In this document: in pieces, positions 18,140-29,000 of the stretch | Layout of the letters: every line of letters starts with the position of its first letter | Numbering within the stretch: the stretch's first letter is position 1 | Origin: Leptospira jelokensis | GTDB lineage: Bacteria > Spirochaetota > Leptospiria > Leptospirales > Leptospiraceae | Assembly: GCF_004769635.1 (NCBI RefSeq) | Contig: NZ_RQGH01000033.1 | Span: 186,001-250,000, forward strand | Direction of reading: 5' to 3' | Length of the DNA: 64,000 nt | Made by a program: the position numbers and the translations under genes | The notes under the pieces: generated by a model | Told to the model about the DNA's origin: nothing | Databases searched by the model: none | What the model saw: only the letters and a program-made list of their open reading frames with translations

Positions 18140-19315
18140 TCAGTTTCTAATTTGTAAACCATTCCATTCATTTCGGATTTGGACAAGTGCCAAAACCAGA
18201 GAATTTGTATCCGAAGTTGCTAATTTTGCATTGAGGCTAATGCGTAATCTTGGAGTAGGAACCGTTGGGGGGCGAATGGCACGTACATCCAATCCCAACT
18301 CTTGCAATCGTTTCGCATAAAACAAGGCTTCCGTTTCTGTTGGGAGTAATAAGGGTATGATATGAGAGGCAGTATTTGTAATGGAAAAGCCGTTGGAACG
18401 TAGGAGAACTTTTAAACCCTCTGCCAAAGAATGTAGGTGGTAACGTAAATCATCCATCGATCGAACGAGTTCCAACGCATAAATTGCCAATTTCGAAATG
18501 ATTGGTAGTGGGGCCGTTGAAAAAATAAAAGGGCGCATTACATTGACTAAATGGTCTCTACCAATTTGTTTGGTGACAATAATCCCCCCTTCCAAACCAA
18601 ATGATTTTCCTAAAGTGTACACGCGGTAATCAATGGACTGAATCGATTCTTTTGGTAAATCACGAAAGAGAATCCCTTTTCCTTCTTTGCCATACACTCC
18701 GAGAGCATGTGCTTCATCGACAACAAGAACAAAACCATACTCTTCTTTTAATTTGAGAAGAGTTGGGAAATCGGGACTATCCCCATCCATACTAAACAAT
18801 GACTCCGTTACCACGATACGTTTCTGTTTTTTCTGAGGGTCGTCTACATCTGCTTTTCGTAATAAGGATTCCAAATGGTTTAAGTCTAGGTGGTTGTAAT
18901 ATTTTTTTTTGGCACCTGAAATGCGAATTCCATCCAAAATGGAGGCATGGTTCAATCGATCGGTAAACACATAACAATCTGGTGCTGCGATGGAATCGAT
19001 AAGTCCGAAGTTTGCAACAAAACCATTGGAAACAAGAAGTGCCGCTTCCCCTTCTACAAAACTTGCAAATTCATTTTCGAACAGGTCCATGGAATCATAA
19101 TTCCCACGAACCAGGCGAGAGGCAGTGGAACCAAAAGGATAGACGTTTGATAAGGAATGGTAGTATTCCATCATACGAGAGTTAGTGGCAAGACCCAAAT
19201 AGTCATTGGAACAAAAATCAATCCCATGATAGGTTTTTGTTTCTCTAAATAATTGTTTTTCCTTTATGGAATCCAATTTTTTTTGGATTTCTTGCCAATG
19301 CCTGCTCACATTCAC
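18140..19315 (-). CDS. 8-amino-7-oxononanoate synthase-like PLP enzyme
   Basis: Alpha-oxoamine synthase family: joins an acyl-thioester to an amino acid with loss of CO2. It has 391 residues. FCSNDYLGLATN near 34-45 and FGSTASRLVRGN near 61-72 are the usual N-terminal marks; DEAHALGVYG (200-209) holds the PLP Asp and His; K237 in TLGKSFGLEGG is the Schiff-base Lys. Sequence pattern fits BioF (biotin synthesis) best, but 2-amino-3-ketobutyrate ligase or a lipid-making homologue cannot be excluded. No other bio genes lie beside it. It is convergent with ccmH-like across a 46-base gap. Confidence 0.87.
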   Translation of the reverse strand: MNVSRHWQEIQKKLDSIKEKQLFRETKTYHGIDFCSNDYLGLATNSRMMEYYHSLSNVYPFGSTASRLVRGNYDSMDLFENEFASFVEGEAALLVSNGFVANFGLIDSIAAPDCYVFTDRLNHASILDGIRISGAKKKYYNHLDLNHLESLLRKADVDDPQKKQKRIVVTESLFSMDGDSPDFPTLLKLKEEYGFVLVVDEAHALGVYGKEGKGILFRDLPKESIQSIDYRVYTLGKSFGLEGGIIVTKQIGRDHLVNVMRPFIFSTAPLPIISKLAIYALELVRSMDDLRYHLHSLAEGLKVLLRSNGFSITNTASHIIPLLLPTETEALFYAKRLQELGLDVRAIRPPTVPTPRLRISLNAKLATSDTNSLVLALVQIRNEWNGLQIRN

Positions 19316-19382
19316 CAGATTTCCTGGCCCAAAATTTTTTCCGATTTAAATTTTCTAAGAATTTGTTAGAATCGAACAAGAA

Positions 19383-20138
19383 ATGGACCTATTGCCAAAG
19401 GATTCTTTAGAAATAATCCGAAATGCGGACAGGATCGTCTTTCTTACGGGGGCTGGGATCTCAAATGAAAGTGGTATTCCTACGTTTCGTGGAGAAGGAG
19501 GGCTTTGGAAAAATTTCCGGGCCGAAGATTTAGCGACCACTTCTGCCTTTCAAAAGGATCCAAACCTTGTTTGGGAATGGTATGACTGGAGGCGAGGGAT
19601 TTGCCAAAATGCAAAACCCAATGCAGGCCATCTAACAATTGCGAGTTGGCAAAAAAAATCAAAATCTGTATCCCTCATCACTCAAAATGTGGATGGGCTC
19701 CACCCCCGCGCAGGCAGTCATTCACTCATTGAATTACATGGAAATATTTTTAAGGCAAGGTGTACAAAATGTTCAGAAAAATTCCATATCATAGATGATG
19801 GACTTGACAAACCTGGACTTAAGTATTGTAAACTTTGTGAATCTCTGCTTAGGCCAGACATAGTTTGGTTTGGAGAAGAATACAACCAAACTCTCCTTAC
19901 AAAAAGTTGGGAATATTGCAAACAATCCCAAGTGGTGTTTGTGATTGGAACCAGTGCCAATGTCTCGGTTCCTGCTAACTTAGCACAAACTGCCGTTCGC
20001 AATGGTGCAATCGGGATTGAAATCAATCCCGAGGAAACAAACCTGACAGCTTCCATGAAACATCACTTTGACGGAAAATCGGGAGAAATTTTACCAAAAA
20101 TTTGGAATGAAGTGTTTCCAAACGAACCAATAAAATGA
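19383..20138 (+). CDS. Sirtuin (Sir2/CobB) NAD-dependent protein deacylase
   Basis: Removes acyl groups from protein lysines using NAD. The 251-residue length suits bacterial class III sirtuins. GAGISNESGIPTFRG (23-37) binds NAD, TQNVDGLHPRAGS (100-112) and the catalytic H119 follow, and C127, C130, C149 and C152 form the zinc site. Y67 and R70 in WYDWRR match the Tyr-x2-Arg of desuccinylase/demalonylase sirtuins, so acidic acyl groups are probably accepted as well as acetyl. It is transcribed divergently from the BioF-like gene, 67 bases away. Confidence 0.95.
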   Translation: MDLLPKDSLEIIRNADRIVFLTGAGISNESGIPTFRGEGGLWKNFRAEDLATTSAFQKDPNLVWEWYDWRRGICQNAKPNAGHLTIASWQKKSKSVSLITQNVDGLHPRAGSHSLIELHGNIFKARCTKCSEKFHIIDDGLDKPGLKYCKLCESLLRPDIVWFGEEYNQTLLTKSWEYCKQSQVVFVIGTSANVSVPANLAQTAVRNGAIGIEINPEETNLTASMKHHFDGKSGEILPKIWNEVFPNEPIK

Positions 20139-20255
20139 AAACCCGAGTTGGTAACTAATATCTAATATCAACCAAATATAAAAACGAACTCGCTCAAATG
20201 AAATTTAACAAATTAAGCAATTACTTTCTAGATAATAAAAAAGGAACCCAAACAA

Positions 20256-20612
20256 ATGCTAACAGTCGCTTTACTCATTCTTTCTAATATTTTTATGACC
20301 TTTGCCTGGTATGGACACCTAAAGTATGCAAAATCAAACCAAATGTTTTATGTGATTTTATTTTCTTGGGGAATTGCTTTTTTTGAATACGTGCTTATGG
20401 TACCTGCGAATCGAATCGGTTACACAGTGTATAAATTTGAAGGTTTCCAATTGAAAATCATCCAAGAGATCATCACGATCTTTGTTTTTATTTTATTTGC
20501 CACACTATTCCTTGGCGAAAAAATCAAATGGAATTATATCGTGAGTTTTGGATTGGTATTACTTGCAGGCTATTTTGCGTTTGGATTTGGAAACAATTCA
20601 AACAGTCACTAA
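20256..20612 (+). CDS. Small DMT-type membrane protein (DUF486)
   Basis: A 118-residue protein with four hydrophobic segments covering nearly its whole length (about 2-18, 28-48, 66-86, 92-110). NIFMTFAWYGHLK at the N terminus, AFFEYVLMVPANRIGY in the middle and FATLFLGEKIKWNYIVSFGLVLLAGYF at the end are typical of the DUF486 branch of the drug/metabolite transporter superfamily. It would need to work as a dimer, like small multidrug transporters; substrate unknown. A purine-rich ribosome site (AAAAAAGGAA) precedes the ATG. It overlaps the convergent coaB gene by 15 bases. Confidence 0.85.
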   Translation: MLTVALLILSNIFMTFAWYGHLKYAKSNQMFYVILFSWGIAFFEYVLMVPANRIGYTVYKFEGFQLKIIQEIITIFVFILFATLFLGEKIKWNYIVSFGLVLLAGYFAFGFGNNSNSH

Positions 20613-21275
20613 AAATTGAACGAGGGCCTCTGCTAAGTTTTCTTTGGGTAGTGGCCCAATTTCCTTTACAAGTCCAGTGGGACCGAAGATTCGCAAAATC
20701 GATTCCACTTCTCCAAACCCTTTTCCATGACCCACAACATTACCTACAATGAAATGAAGGCCTTTTCGGGTGAGTTTTTCTCTGGCATGTTTTTCCAAAT
20801 CATTGGTCTCGGCAGCAAACCCCACTCTAAGGGAATTTTGGATTTGGTTTTCTTTAACATACTCATCCACTTGTTTTAACACATCTGGATTTTCTTCAAG
20901 CTCAAGTAACAAACCCTTACTCCCTTCCGAATTTCTTTCTTTTTTGATTTTATGTTCGGCGGTCATAATGGGCCTAAAATCTGCAGGAGCTGCGGCCATA
21001 ACAAGCAAAGTATCATTTTGTAATTGAGACAAAACTGTATCGCGAAGTTGCATTGTGGTTTCCACTTCTAAGTTCTGTTTGGCGCCCGTAACTTTCGCAT
21101 AACGTTCCAATGTATTCCCATGGATGTAGATGACTTCCACTGGGTATTGTAAAAAACATTTGGCTATTTCATATCCCATTTTACCAGAAGAGGCATTGGA
21201 AATATATCGGACGGGGTCAATCCATTCCCTAGTGGGGCCTGAGGTGACGATGACTCGTTTGAATTTTAAATTCAT
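20598..21275 (-). CDS. coaB: Phosphopantothenate-cysteine ligase (separate CoaB)
   Basis: Joins cysteine to 4'-phosphopantothenate with CTP or ATP in coenzyme A synthesis. It has 225 residues, equal to the C-terminal half of the usual fused Coa[22 protein letters not shown] followed by SSGKMG is the signature near residues 9-33; [10 protein letters not shown] and VGFAAETND are the nucleotide and dimer motifs, and the KG/ADP loop reads [14 protein letters not shown]. It starts in the coaC stop codon (ATGA overlap at 21272-21275), so the two halves are separate proteins made by coupled translation. Convergent overlap with the DUF486 gene at its end. Confidence 0.95.
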   Translation of the reverse strand: MNLKFKRVIVTSGPTREWIDPVRYISNASSGKMGYEIAKCFLQYPVEVIYIHGNTLERYAKVTGAKQNLEVETTMQLRDTVLSQLQNDTLLVMAAAPADFRPIMTAEHKIKKERNSEGSKGLLLELEENPDVLKQVDEYVKENQIQNSLRVGFAAETNDLEKHAREKLTRKGLHFIVGNVVGHGKGFGEVESILRIFGPTGLVKEIGPLPKENLAEALVQFLVTV

Positions 21276-21802
21276 GAATTTTTTTTATGAAGGTCGATGA
21301 TTTGTTCCATGATGGTTTCAACCGAGGCAAGTTTTCCATACCCTTCATCACCACAGACCACGATCCCTTTGTCTGGGGATACAATGTGTACTCCATCTGC
21401 TTCTAACGTTTTTAAGTTCCTTTGTACCGCTTTGTGCAGGTACATTCCAGGATTCATGGAGGGTGCAATTAACACGGGTGATGTGCAAGCAAGGTAAGTG
21501 GATGTGACCAAATCATCCGCAATTCCATTGGCCATTTTACCAATGATGTTGGCGGATGCAGGAACAACGGCAAAAACAGATGCAATGTTTTTGATTTCGA
21601 TATGAGCCATACCTGTATCAAATTCATCCACCCTAACTGGTTTTCCGGTTAAGGCTTCAAAGGTGATTTTTCCAACAAACTTGGTGGCGTTAGAAGTCAT
21701 GATCACTCGAACCGGGTATCCATTTTTGGTAAGCCCTCTCACCAAATCACAAGCTTTGTAGGAAGCAATGGAACCGGATACTGCGATGATGATTTCTTTC
21801 AT
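21272..21802 (-). CDS. coaC: Phosphopantothenoylcysteine decarboxylase (separate CoaC)
   Basis: FMN flavoprotein that decarboxylates phosphopantothenoylcysteine. The 176-residue length matches the N-terminal half of Coa[17 protein letters not shown] binds FMN, the active-site His is in [25 protein letters not shown] and APSMNPGMY give the substrate clamp, and [10 protein letters not shown] carries the active-site Cys. The start lies directly after the stop of the CNNM/CorC gene (TAA then ATG), suggesting one transcript corC-like-coaC-coaB. The split of coaC and coaB is unusual for most bacteria. Confidence 0.95.
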   Translation of the reverse strand: MKEIIIAVSGSIASYKACDLVRGLTKNGYPVRVIMTSNATKFVGKITFEALTGKPVRVDEFDTGMAHIEIKNIASVFAVVPASANIIGKMANGIADDLVTSTYLACTSPVLIAPSMNPGMYLHKAVQRNLKTLEADGVHIVSPDKGIVVCGDEGYGKLASVETIMEQIIDLHKKNS

Positions 21803-23173
21803 TTAACGGTCCTCGTAGGATAGTTCCCTTTCCATTTCCGAATCATGGTCTTCTTCTATTTTCGGAGTGAAGAGGATGGAAATGATTTTATTGCCTTCCA
21901 TTTTTTTCACTTTGAGGCTACCTTTTTTGATTTGGACGATGCTACCTTCTTTTGGCATATCCTCGTTTTTTTCCATAAAGTAACCGGCGATGGTACGAAC
22001 TTCTTCCATATCAGAAGGTTCTTCTCCTTCTAAGATATCGGTTAAACTGGAAAGTTCGGTTTCCCCATCTAAGGTGATGGTTTTGGTTTTTTTGTTTTTG
22101 GATGTGACATCCACTTCATCCGTGTCAGTTTCATCTCGGATTTCACCAAAAAATTCTTCGATAATATCTTCTAACGTGAGTAAACCGGAAACTCCACCAT
22201 ATTCATCAATGACAATCGCCATATGTTGTTTTTTCTCACGAAGTTTTGTCATCACTCGTTCAATCGACATAGATTCAGGAACTTTAACAAAATCCTTTTC
22301 CATGATCACGGTGATTTTTTCCTTTTTGCCTTTTGCAGAAAGGTGGGCCGCTTGCCATTTTAAATACTTTTGAACGTGAACAATCCCAACAATTTTATCC
22401 AACGTTTGGTTATATACTGGGTAACGTGAAAAACTATGTTCTGCAATCAGAGGTAATAATTTATCGATCGTTGATTCTTGTGGGATACCAATGATAGAAA
22501 GGCGATGTGTCATTACATCCTTCGCTGTATGTTCGGAAAAATCAAAGGTCTTTTGGATGAGTTGCATCTCTGCATTATCAATCCGACCTTGTTTCCTTTG
22601 TTCTTCGATGATGATCATGAGCTCTTCCGCAGAATGAACGTACTTATCACCAGTGCGTTGCAAACGGAAGAGTGTGAGTATCCCACCTGCCAATCGATTC
22701 ATAATGAATGTAACAGGGAAAAACAAATAATAGAACAACCACATGGGAGCTGAAACACCTAACGCAATCGCTTCGGTATTTTGAATTGCCAGTGTTTTTG
22801 GAACTAACTCCCCTAAGATCACATGGAGGAGTGTGATGAAAGTAAACGAAACTCCAATCGAAATGCTGTGAATGGTGACGATGTCCAATTCGATTTGGAA
22901 CATATGTAAGAAACCAGAAACAACACTGGCAAATAATGCCTCGCCAATCCAACCAAGGAGGAGGCTAGCAATGGTGATTCCCACTTGGCAAACCGACAAC
23001 ATATCATCGATTTTTGAGATGGCTTTTTTTGTGAGTTGGGACATGGCCCGGTTTTCTTTGACAAGCTCCTCAAGGCGTGAGGGGCGGATTGAAACCATCG
23101 CAAACTCTGCAGCGACAAAGAAACCATTGACAAAGACAAGGAGGAAGATGAGAAAGATGCCGATTATTTCCAT
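21803..23173 (-). CDS. CNNM/CorC (hemolysin C-type) membrane protein with CBS pair
   Basis: A 456-residue inner membrane protein: CNNM/DUF21 domain with four hydrophobic segments (about 1-150), a CBS pair (about 205-335; MTHRLSIIGIP and VIDEYGGVSGLLTLEDIIEE are typical), and a C-terminal CorC/HlyC domain (about 360-440; IAGYFMEK). Family members carry or control Mg2+ or other divalent cation efflux; the hemolysin name is historical. A charged linker at about 345-365 contains many Asp, Lys and Thr. It heads the unit with coaC and coaB. Intact by eye. Confidence 0.93.
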   Translation of the reverse strand: MEIIGIFLIFLLVFVNGFFVAAEFAMVSIRPSRLEELVKENRAMSQLTKKAISKIDDMLSVCQVGITIASLLLGWIGEALFASVVSGFLHMFQIELDIVTIHSISIGVSFTFITLLHVILGELVPKTLAIQNTEAIALGVSAPMWLFYYLFFPVTFIMNRLAGGILTLFRLQRTGDKYVHSAEELMIIIEEQRKQGRIDNAEMQLIQKTFDFSEHTAKDVMTHRLSIIGIPQESTIDKLLPLIAEHSFSRYPVYNQTLDKIVGIVHVQKYLKWQAAHLSAKGKKEKITVIMEKDFVKVPESMSIERVMTKLREKKQHMAIVIDEYGGVSGLLTLEDIIEEFFGEIRDETDTDEVDVTSKNKKTKTITLDGETELSSLTDILEGEEPSDMEEVRTIAGYFMEKNEDMPKEGSIVQIKKGSLKVKKMEGNKIISILFTPKIEEDHDSEMERELSYEDR

Positions 23174-23390
23174 AGAAACTCGAACACCACTAAAGTTTTA
23201 AAATCAGGGTCCATTGTGTAATGAGGAACAGAATTAAGTATTTTGGACCGAACTTCTAGTGTCGCCTACAATTTGGGAGAAAATCTTAGGAAAAAAGGGA
23301 AAGGAAAGTAAGCTTACAAATCTTACCCCCCCGTTTTCCGAAACAAGGCTCAGGGGGATGGGAAGGGTAGATCGATAAATTATGTCTCAT
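23174..23390. other. Intergenic gap, no gene seen
   Basis: 217 bases between two minus-strand genes. It must hold the promoter of the CNNM/CorC gene and the end of the 870-residue gene. A C-run (near 23329) and a G-run (near 23353) could form a weak stem around a 20-base loop. I see no open frame worth calling and no convincing terminator. Confidence 0.4.
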
Positions 23391-26003
23391 TTACTGGGCT
23401 GTGGCAAACACCCAAACCCCCTCTTCTTTGTAAGCCGCAGGTTCTGCAAGGCTTTGCAGGGAAATGGAATCGAGCACTGGTAAGGTTGGGAGGTATCCGA
23501 TTTTTTTTGTCCCAGAACGAAACCAAAAATGCATCCATTGGTAGTGAAGGGCCGGATCACTCCAAGACTTACCTAACACTCGTTCGGTGTAAACAATCAT
23601 CTTGGGTACTGTTCGGTAGTCAATACGTCGGAATAATTTTAAGAAAGAAATCTCTTCGGTCATCCCACTCTCAAGCCTACAGGACCAACTGAGAACTGGA
23701 CCCAGTGTGGAAACATTTGTTGTGGCAGGGAAATCCCAAAGGTGCAATCGCTCCTTGTCTTTTAAAATGCGTGAACCTTCAAAATATGCAGTGTCAACGA
23801 GGTTAATCCCTTTTCCATCCAGCGAACGCATATTTGTTGGGCACTTCCATGAATACAAATTGAGAGGTTTTTGGGAGTCTGTGTTTGGATACAAACTAAA
23901 GAAAAATACAAATGATTGGTCTTTTAACTCTTTTTTAATGGTTTTGTACAATCCCATACCAAAGTCGTTTAAATAAATTTGCACCTTTTCTTGGTCCTTG
24001 TTAGAAGAAACCAGTTCTTTGACTGAATCTACGATATCAGAGGCATCAGGTCTTTGGGAACGAACGAGTTTCCAATTCAATTGGTTGCGTTTGGATTCTT
24101 TTGGGTTAAACGTAAAAACATAAATCTCTTCCTTATAAGGCAAAAGGAAAATTGTAGGATGTTTTACTGATTCAAGTGAACGTGGGTTTTCCTCTTCATT
24201 TTTCCTTTGGATCGAATTTTCTGTTTCCCGACTTTCTGCGTAGGTAGAATCAAAAAACTTGGATTCCCTCGCGGTTCCAAATCCTGATAAAAATTTAAAC
24301 TGTTGGTTCACATAGGGAATTTGGAAGAGAGAATGGGGACTACTCTTTAGATTCCTTTGTGTTTTGACACTGTTGTATTTGAATAAAGTATCAAATAAAC
24401 CCCACACATCATTGTCATCACGCAAATGGCTGAGTGCATATTCAAAAAATAAGTCAGTAGAAAAAGCGATGGGACGATAGTTCCGAATGTAATACAAATC
24501 CTCATACGGATGGTTTAACAGATAATCACTCAGACCATCGCGGATATTGCCATTGACGGGTCCTTTTTTCCCTGAAGCAGTGTGTGCAAAAATAAATCCA
24601 AAATTTCGTAGGAATTCCGCGGCATAAAATGCATTTTCTTCATCCAAAATCCCACGGCTTTTGGTAAGTTCGATGGTTGATTTTCGATACTCTTTCCTAT
24701 ATATTTGGTTGTACCCTTGTAAAATGGTGGCCGCATACTCAAGCCGTCTCCATTTTTTTTCCTGAGCCATATAAATGATTTCGTCAGTCATTCGCGATGA
24801 CAATTCAGGGTTTTGGTCCATTAACATCTGTGAGATGCGAAGTTTCGGCCAAATGTCTGCTTCTGTTAATTTTTCAGGGTCTTTGATTTTTTGTAATGCT
24901 CTTAGGGCAGATTCAGACCCATTCACTTTATACAATGATACAGAAATCAAATCCTTTACTTCAGCAAGTGTCATCGGTTCATTTAAAAATGGATGGTGTA
25001 TGTCCGAGGACCAATTGTTTAAATCCAATTTCAAATAATAATCCAAGGACTTTTTATATTCCTTTTGGAAGTAAGACAAAGCACCTAACTTTACATAGAT
25101 GCGATTGAGCATGGATGTTTTTTTTCCACGGGCAGTCTTTAGAAATTGTAGGTAGGATTCTTCCGCTCCACTCAGATCACCGGACAAAATTTGGAAAAAT
25201 GACATTCGTTCAATCGAGTTTTCGTTTGCATTGCCTTCAGTGATTTTTTCCAAATCCAAAATCATTTTTTGGAAATGGATCCCTTCCCGAGCAAATCCTA
25301 AAAATGCTAACTTGGCTGGCAAATCTTCATCAATCCGATCAAGAAGAGGAATCCAATCTAAATTTCCATCTTCAAAAAAAGGGGAACTAACACGCATTAT
25401 GTTAACAAAATGTTTATGCATGTCTTTGTCTTTGCCCGTTGGTAAGTCAATATAGTATTGCAAACGAAACACTCGACAGAGTGAATAATATGGTTTCGAT
25501 TTTTGACAATCCATGCGAACCATAGTTTTTTTCTCATCCTCTCCTGACTGGAAAAGATTGGTTCGCATATTCTTTGCTAAATTTCGTAAGTAGGAATTTG
25601 GTTCTTTTTGGATGTAGGTATCCAACATTTTGATGGCTTGGACTTCGTCTCCTTGCGATTGTTTCCAAAGAGAAGTGAGTAAAAAATCAGCAAACGAATA
25701 CTCACCCTTTTTTGTCCTAAGGTCATACAATACCCTACCAATGCCTTCTTTGTCTTTTGTTTTGAGAAAGTATTCCCCTAACATCAGATAATAATCGATT
25801 TCCTGGTTGGTGGACAGATTTTCGGGTGATTTGAAACGGAAGTCATCACGGATCGCGATTTGTTCCTTCCCTTGGATGAACAATTTTCCTTGGTTTCCAG
25901 ACACAACCCAACCATGATTTCTTTGGTTTTGTGCGTATATAGTAGTAAGAGAACCTAAGATGATGAAACTGAAAAAAATAGAAAGTGACAGTCGACTCTT
26001 CAT
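23391..26003 (-). CDS. Large exported TPR-like protein with possible degenerate CHAT domain
   Basis: 870 residues with an N-terminal signal peptide (about 5-24, ending near IYAQ). The middle (about 70-520) is helical and repeat-like, suggesting TPR-type solenoids (LGALSYFQKEYKKSLDYYLKL is one unit). The last 250 residues are alpha/beta: IFLLPYKEEIYVFTFN, then KERLHLWDFPA where CHAT proteases have their His strand, PKMIVYTERVLG where they have the Cys strand, and WMHFWFRSGTKKIGYLPTLP like the final helix-strand. The catalytic Cys seems absent, so any CHAT fold would be inactive. This is a remote, by-eye similarity. Divergent from the hybrid kinase gene by 53 bases. Confidence 0.75.
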   Translation of the reverse strand: MKSRLSLSIFFSFIILGSLTTIYAQNQRNHGWVVSGNQGKLFIQGKEQIAIRDDFRFKSPENLSTNQEIDYYLMLGEYFLKTKDKEGIGRVLYDLRTKKGEYSFADFLLTSLWKQSQGDEVQAIKMLDTYIQKEPNSYLRNLAKNMRTNLFQSGEDEKKTMVRMDCQKSKPYYSLCRVFRLQYYIDLPTGKDKDMHKHFVNIMRVSSPFFEDGNLDWIPLLDRIDEDLPAKLAFLGFAREGIHFQKMILDLEKITEGNANENSIERMSFFQILSGDLSGAEESYLQFLKTARGKKTSMLNRIYVKLGALSYFQKEYKKSLDYYLKLDLNNWSSDIHHPFLNEPMTLAEVKDLISVSLYKVNGSESALRALQKIKDPEKLTEADIWPKLRISQMLMDQNPELSSRMTDEIIYMAQEKKWRRLEYAATILQGYNQIYRKEYRKSTIELTKSRGILDEENAFYAAEFLRNFGFIFAHTASGKKGPVNGNIRDGLSDYLLNHPYEDLYYIRNYRPIAFSTDLFFEYALSHLRDDNDVWGLFDTLFKYNSVKTQRNLKSSPHSLFQIPYVNQQFKFLSGFGTARESKFFDSTYAESRETENSIQRKNEEENPRSLESVKHPTIFLLPYKEEIYVFTFNPKESKRNQLNWKLVRSQRPDASDIVDSVKELVSSNKDQEKVQIYLNDFGMGLYKTIKKELKDQSFVFFFSLYPNTDSQKPLNLYSWKCPTNMRSLDGKGINLVDTAYFEGSRILKDKERLHLWDFPATTNVSTLGPVLSWSCRLESGMTEEISFLKLFRRIDYRTVPKMIVYTERVLGKSWSDPALHYQWMHFWFRSGTKKIGYLPTLPVLDSISLQSLAEPAAYKEEGVWVFATAQ

Positions 26004-26056
26004 CGTATCTTTGATTCTCTAGGACCGAGGGATTTGGTCAAGTGACATAAAGGGAA

Positions 26057-29000
26057 ATGGCAGAAAGTTTCGATTACCAAAACATAGTAGAAAGCTTCGA
26101 TGAATTCCTGATTGTTTTGGATGGCAATTTAGAAATCCAGTTTTCCCGAACTTCGCCAAACTTATACCTCCCGAAGGATTCGGTAGCGGTTGGGAAACAC
26201 GTAAAAGAACTCCCCATCATCCCAAGAGACAGCCTCATTTTATCTAATTTGTGCCAGGAAACCTTAAGCCGGAGGATTCCATTCCAATTTTCGACTTCAC
26301 TTCTCGGAAACCAATACAGGGTATTGGGAAGATTCCTCGAAACAAAGTCTGGACCATGTGTGATCTTACGGGGAGAACCCAGTTTTAATATAGAAGGTGT
26401 GGTCCTTGATAGCGGTCCTTTTGTCATCTTTCGCTACAAATTTGATTCTGAGTTTTTAATCACTTATGTATCTCCCAATGTATCACATAACCTAGGTTAC
26501 CAAACCGGTGATTTCAAAAAAGGGAATTTAAGTTTAGAAAGTTTGGTGCATCCTGATGACAAAATACAGTTCGAAACGATAGAAAAACAATTCATCAAAA
26601 ACAAAGAAAGAACTTACGAGAGGGAATTTCGGTTCAGAAAACCCGATGGAACTTATATTTACCTTTCGGAATATAGTGTTGTTAGTTATTATGATTCCTA
26701 TCCAACGGAAAAGATATCCTACTTATCAGACGTAAGCGAAAGAAAAGAAAAAGAATTAGAAATCAAAAACCAAAGGGATGAACTCAATCGAATCCGAGTC
26801 CTCTTTGAAGAGACCAATGCGGCAGCCAATGTAGGTGCTTGGGAAGTTGACCTCCTCCAAAACAAAATTTTTTGGGCAAAAGAAACCAAACGAATCCACG
26901 AAGTTCCAGATGACTACGTACCAAGTTTAGAAAATGCTTTCCAATTTTACCCAATTGAATCCGAACAAAATGAACTCCGAAAAGTTTTTGAGGATACAAT
27001 CCATTTTGGTAAATCCTATGATCTTGTTTTACAAATCAAAACATTTACGGGCATAAACAAATGGGTTCGAACCATTGGGCATGGAGTTTTTGAAAATGGG
27101 CAATGCATACGAGTTTATGGGAGTTTCCAAGACATCACAAATAGTGTCAATTTAGACAAACAAAAAGAAGAAGCCTTATCCAAACTCGAAACCATTTTGG
27201 ATGCCACAACTCATGTGACCATCATCGGAACCGATACCGAAGGGACCATCACCCATTTTAACAAAGGGGCTGAATACCACTTACAATATACCGCAGAAGA
27301 AATGATCGGGAAACAAACTCCCACGATTTTGCATAAAGAATCGGAAGTTTCGTACCGAGCAGAAATTATATCGCAAGAATTTGGGATTCCAATTTCCGGA
27401 TTTGAAACCTTTGTACACAAAGCAAGGTTAGGTGCCTACGACTCACATGAGTGGACCTATATCAGAAAGGATGGATCCGAATTTCCAGTCCAACTGGTCA
27501 TTACGACTACGCGAGACCCAAAAGGAGAAATCACTGGATACTTAGGAATTGGAATTGATATCTCTACCCAAAAAGCCACCGAAGAAGCGTTACGCGAAAG
27601 TGAAAGGCGCTGGCAATTTGCATTGGAAGGTTCGGGTGATGGAATTTGGGATTGGAATGCAGTAACCAATCAGGTATTCTTTTCAAGCCAGTGGAAATCC
27701 ATGTTGGGCTTTTTAGACTCTGAAATTGGAACCAGTTTATCCGAATGGGAATCGAGAGTTCATCCTGATGACAAAGAAAAATGTTTTTCTGATTTGGAAA
27801 AACATTTTACGGGTCTCACACCAGTTTACATGAACGAACACCGAATGTTGTGTAAAGATGGAACTTACAAATGGATTTTAGATAGAGGGAAAGTCATCGA
27901 ACGAACTGTTGATGGAAAACCCCTTCGTGTGATAGGAACACACACGGATATCACAAATAGAAAAGTTTTAGAAAATGATTTGATCATTGCTAGAGAAAAA
28001 GCAGAAAACGCATCGAATGCTAAGTCAAACTTTTTGGCCAATATGAGCCATGAGATTAGAACTCCACTGAATGGAGTGATTGGTTTTGCTGATCTACTCA
28101 TGCGAACTGACTTAAACCAAGTGCAAAGAAAGTATATGGAGACAGTCCACCTCTCTGCCATGTCCTTACTCGATTTGATCAACGACATCCTCGATTTTTC
28201 CAAAATTGAATCTGGAAAAATGGAACTTTATAAAGAAAGGGTCAATATTTTTGATTTATTACATCAAATAGCAGAAATCGTCAAACACAAGGCATACGAA
28301 AAAGGATTGGAACTCATTTTAAACATTTCTCCTAAAGTTCCAAGGAATGTATTTGTAGACTCCTTACGATTACGACAAATTTTACTGAATTTGATTGGAA
28401 ACGCTCTCAAATTCACACTCAAAGGTGAAATTCAAATCAAATTAACTGCTTCACCTTTGAACACAAATGAATATGAATTTTTGTTTGAAGTGATTGATAC
28501 AGGGATCGGAATCGATAAAGACAACCAAAAGAAAATCTTTGAAGTATTTGCCCAAGCAGACAATTCCACAACACGTCAGTTTGGTGGGACAGGACTTGGC
28601 CTTTCAATTACTTCAAAACTTTTACAATTATTTGGTTCCAAAATTGAATTGGAATCAGAATTAAACGAAGGTTCCCGGTTTTATTTTAAATTTACGACAC
28701 TTGCTGACAACGAACGTAATTTAGAACCAGATTTAAAATCAATTCAAAATGTATTGGTAGTGGACGATAACCAAACAAATCTTTTAGTCATCAAAGAGAT
28801 GTTAGACTACAAAAACATAAACACTACCACGGTAAGTTCACCAACCGAAGCTCTCAAAAGGATCATAAAAGGTGAGATTTTTGATATTGTGATTTCATAT
28901 TACAATATGCCAGAGATGAATGGGCTTGAATTCATCTCATCCTTAAAACAAATTTTAATCCAAAACAAACAAAAAATACCGTATCTCACCATTCATACGT

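Noticed and set aside
23320..23360. C-run/G-run pair as a terminator
   Set aside because: Only five or six pairs around a loop of about 20 bases and no T-run.
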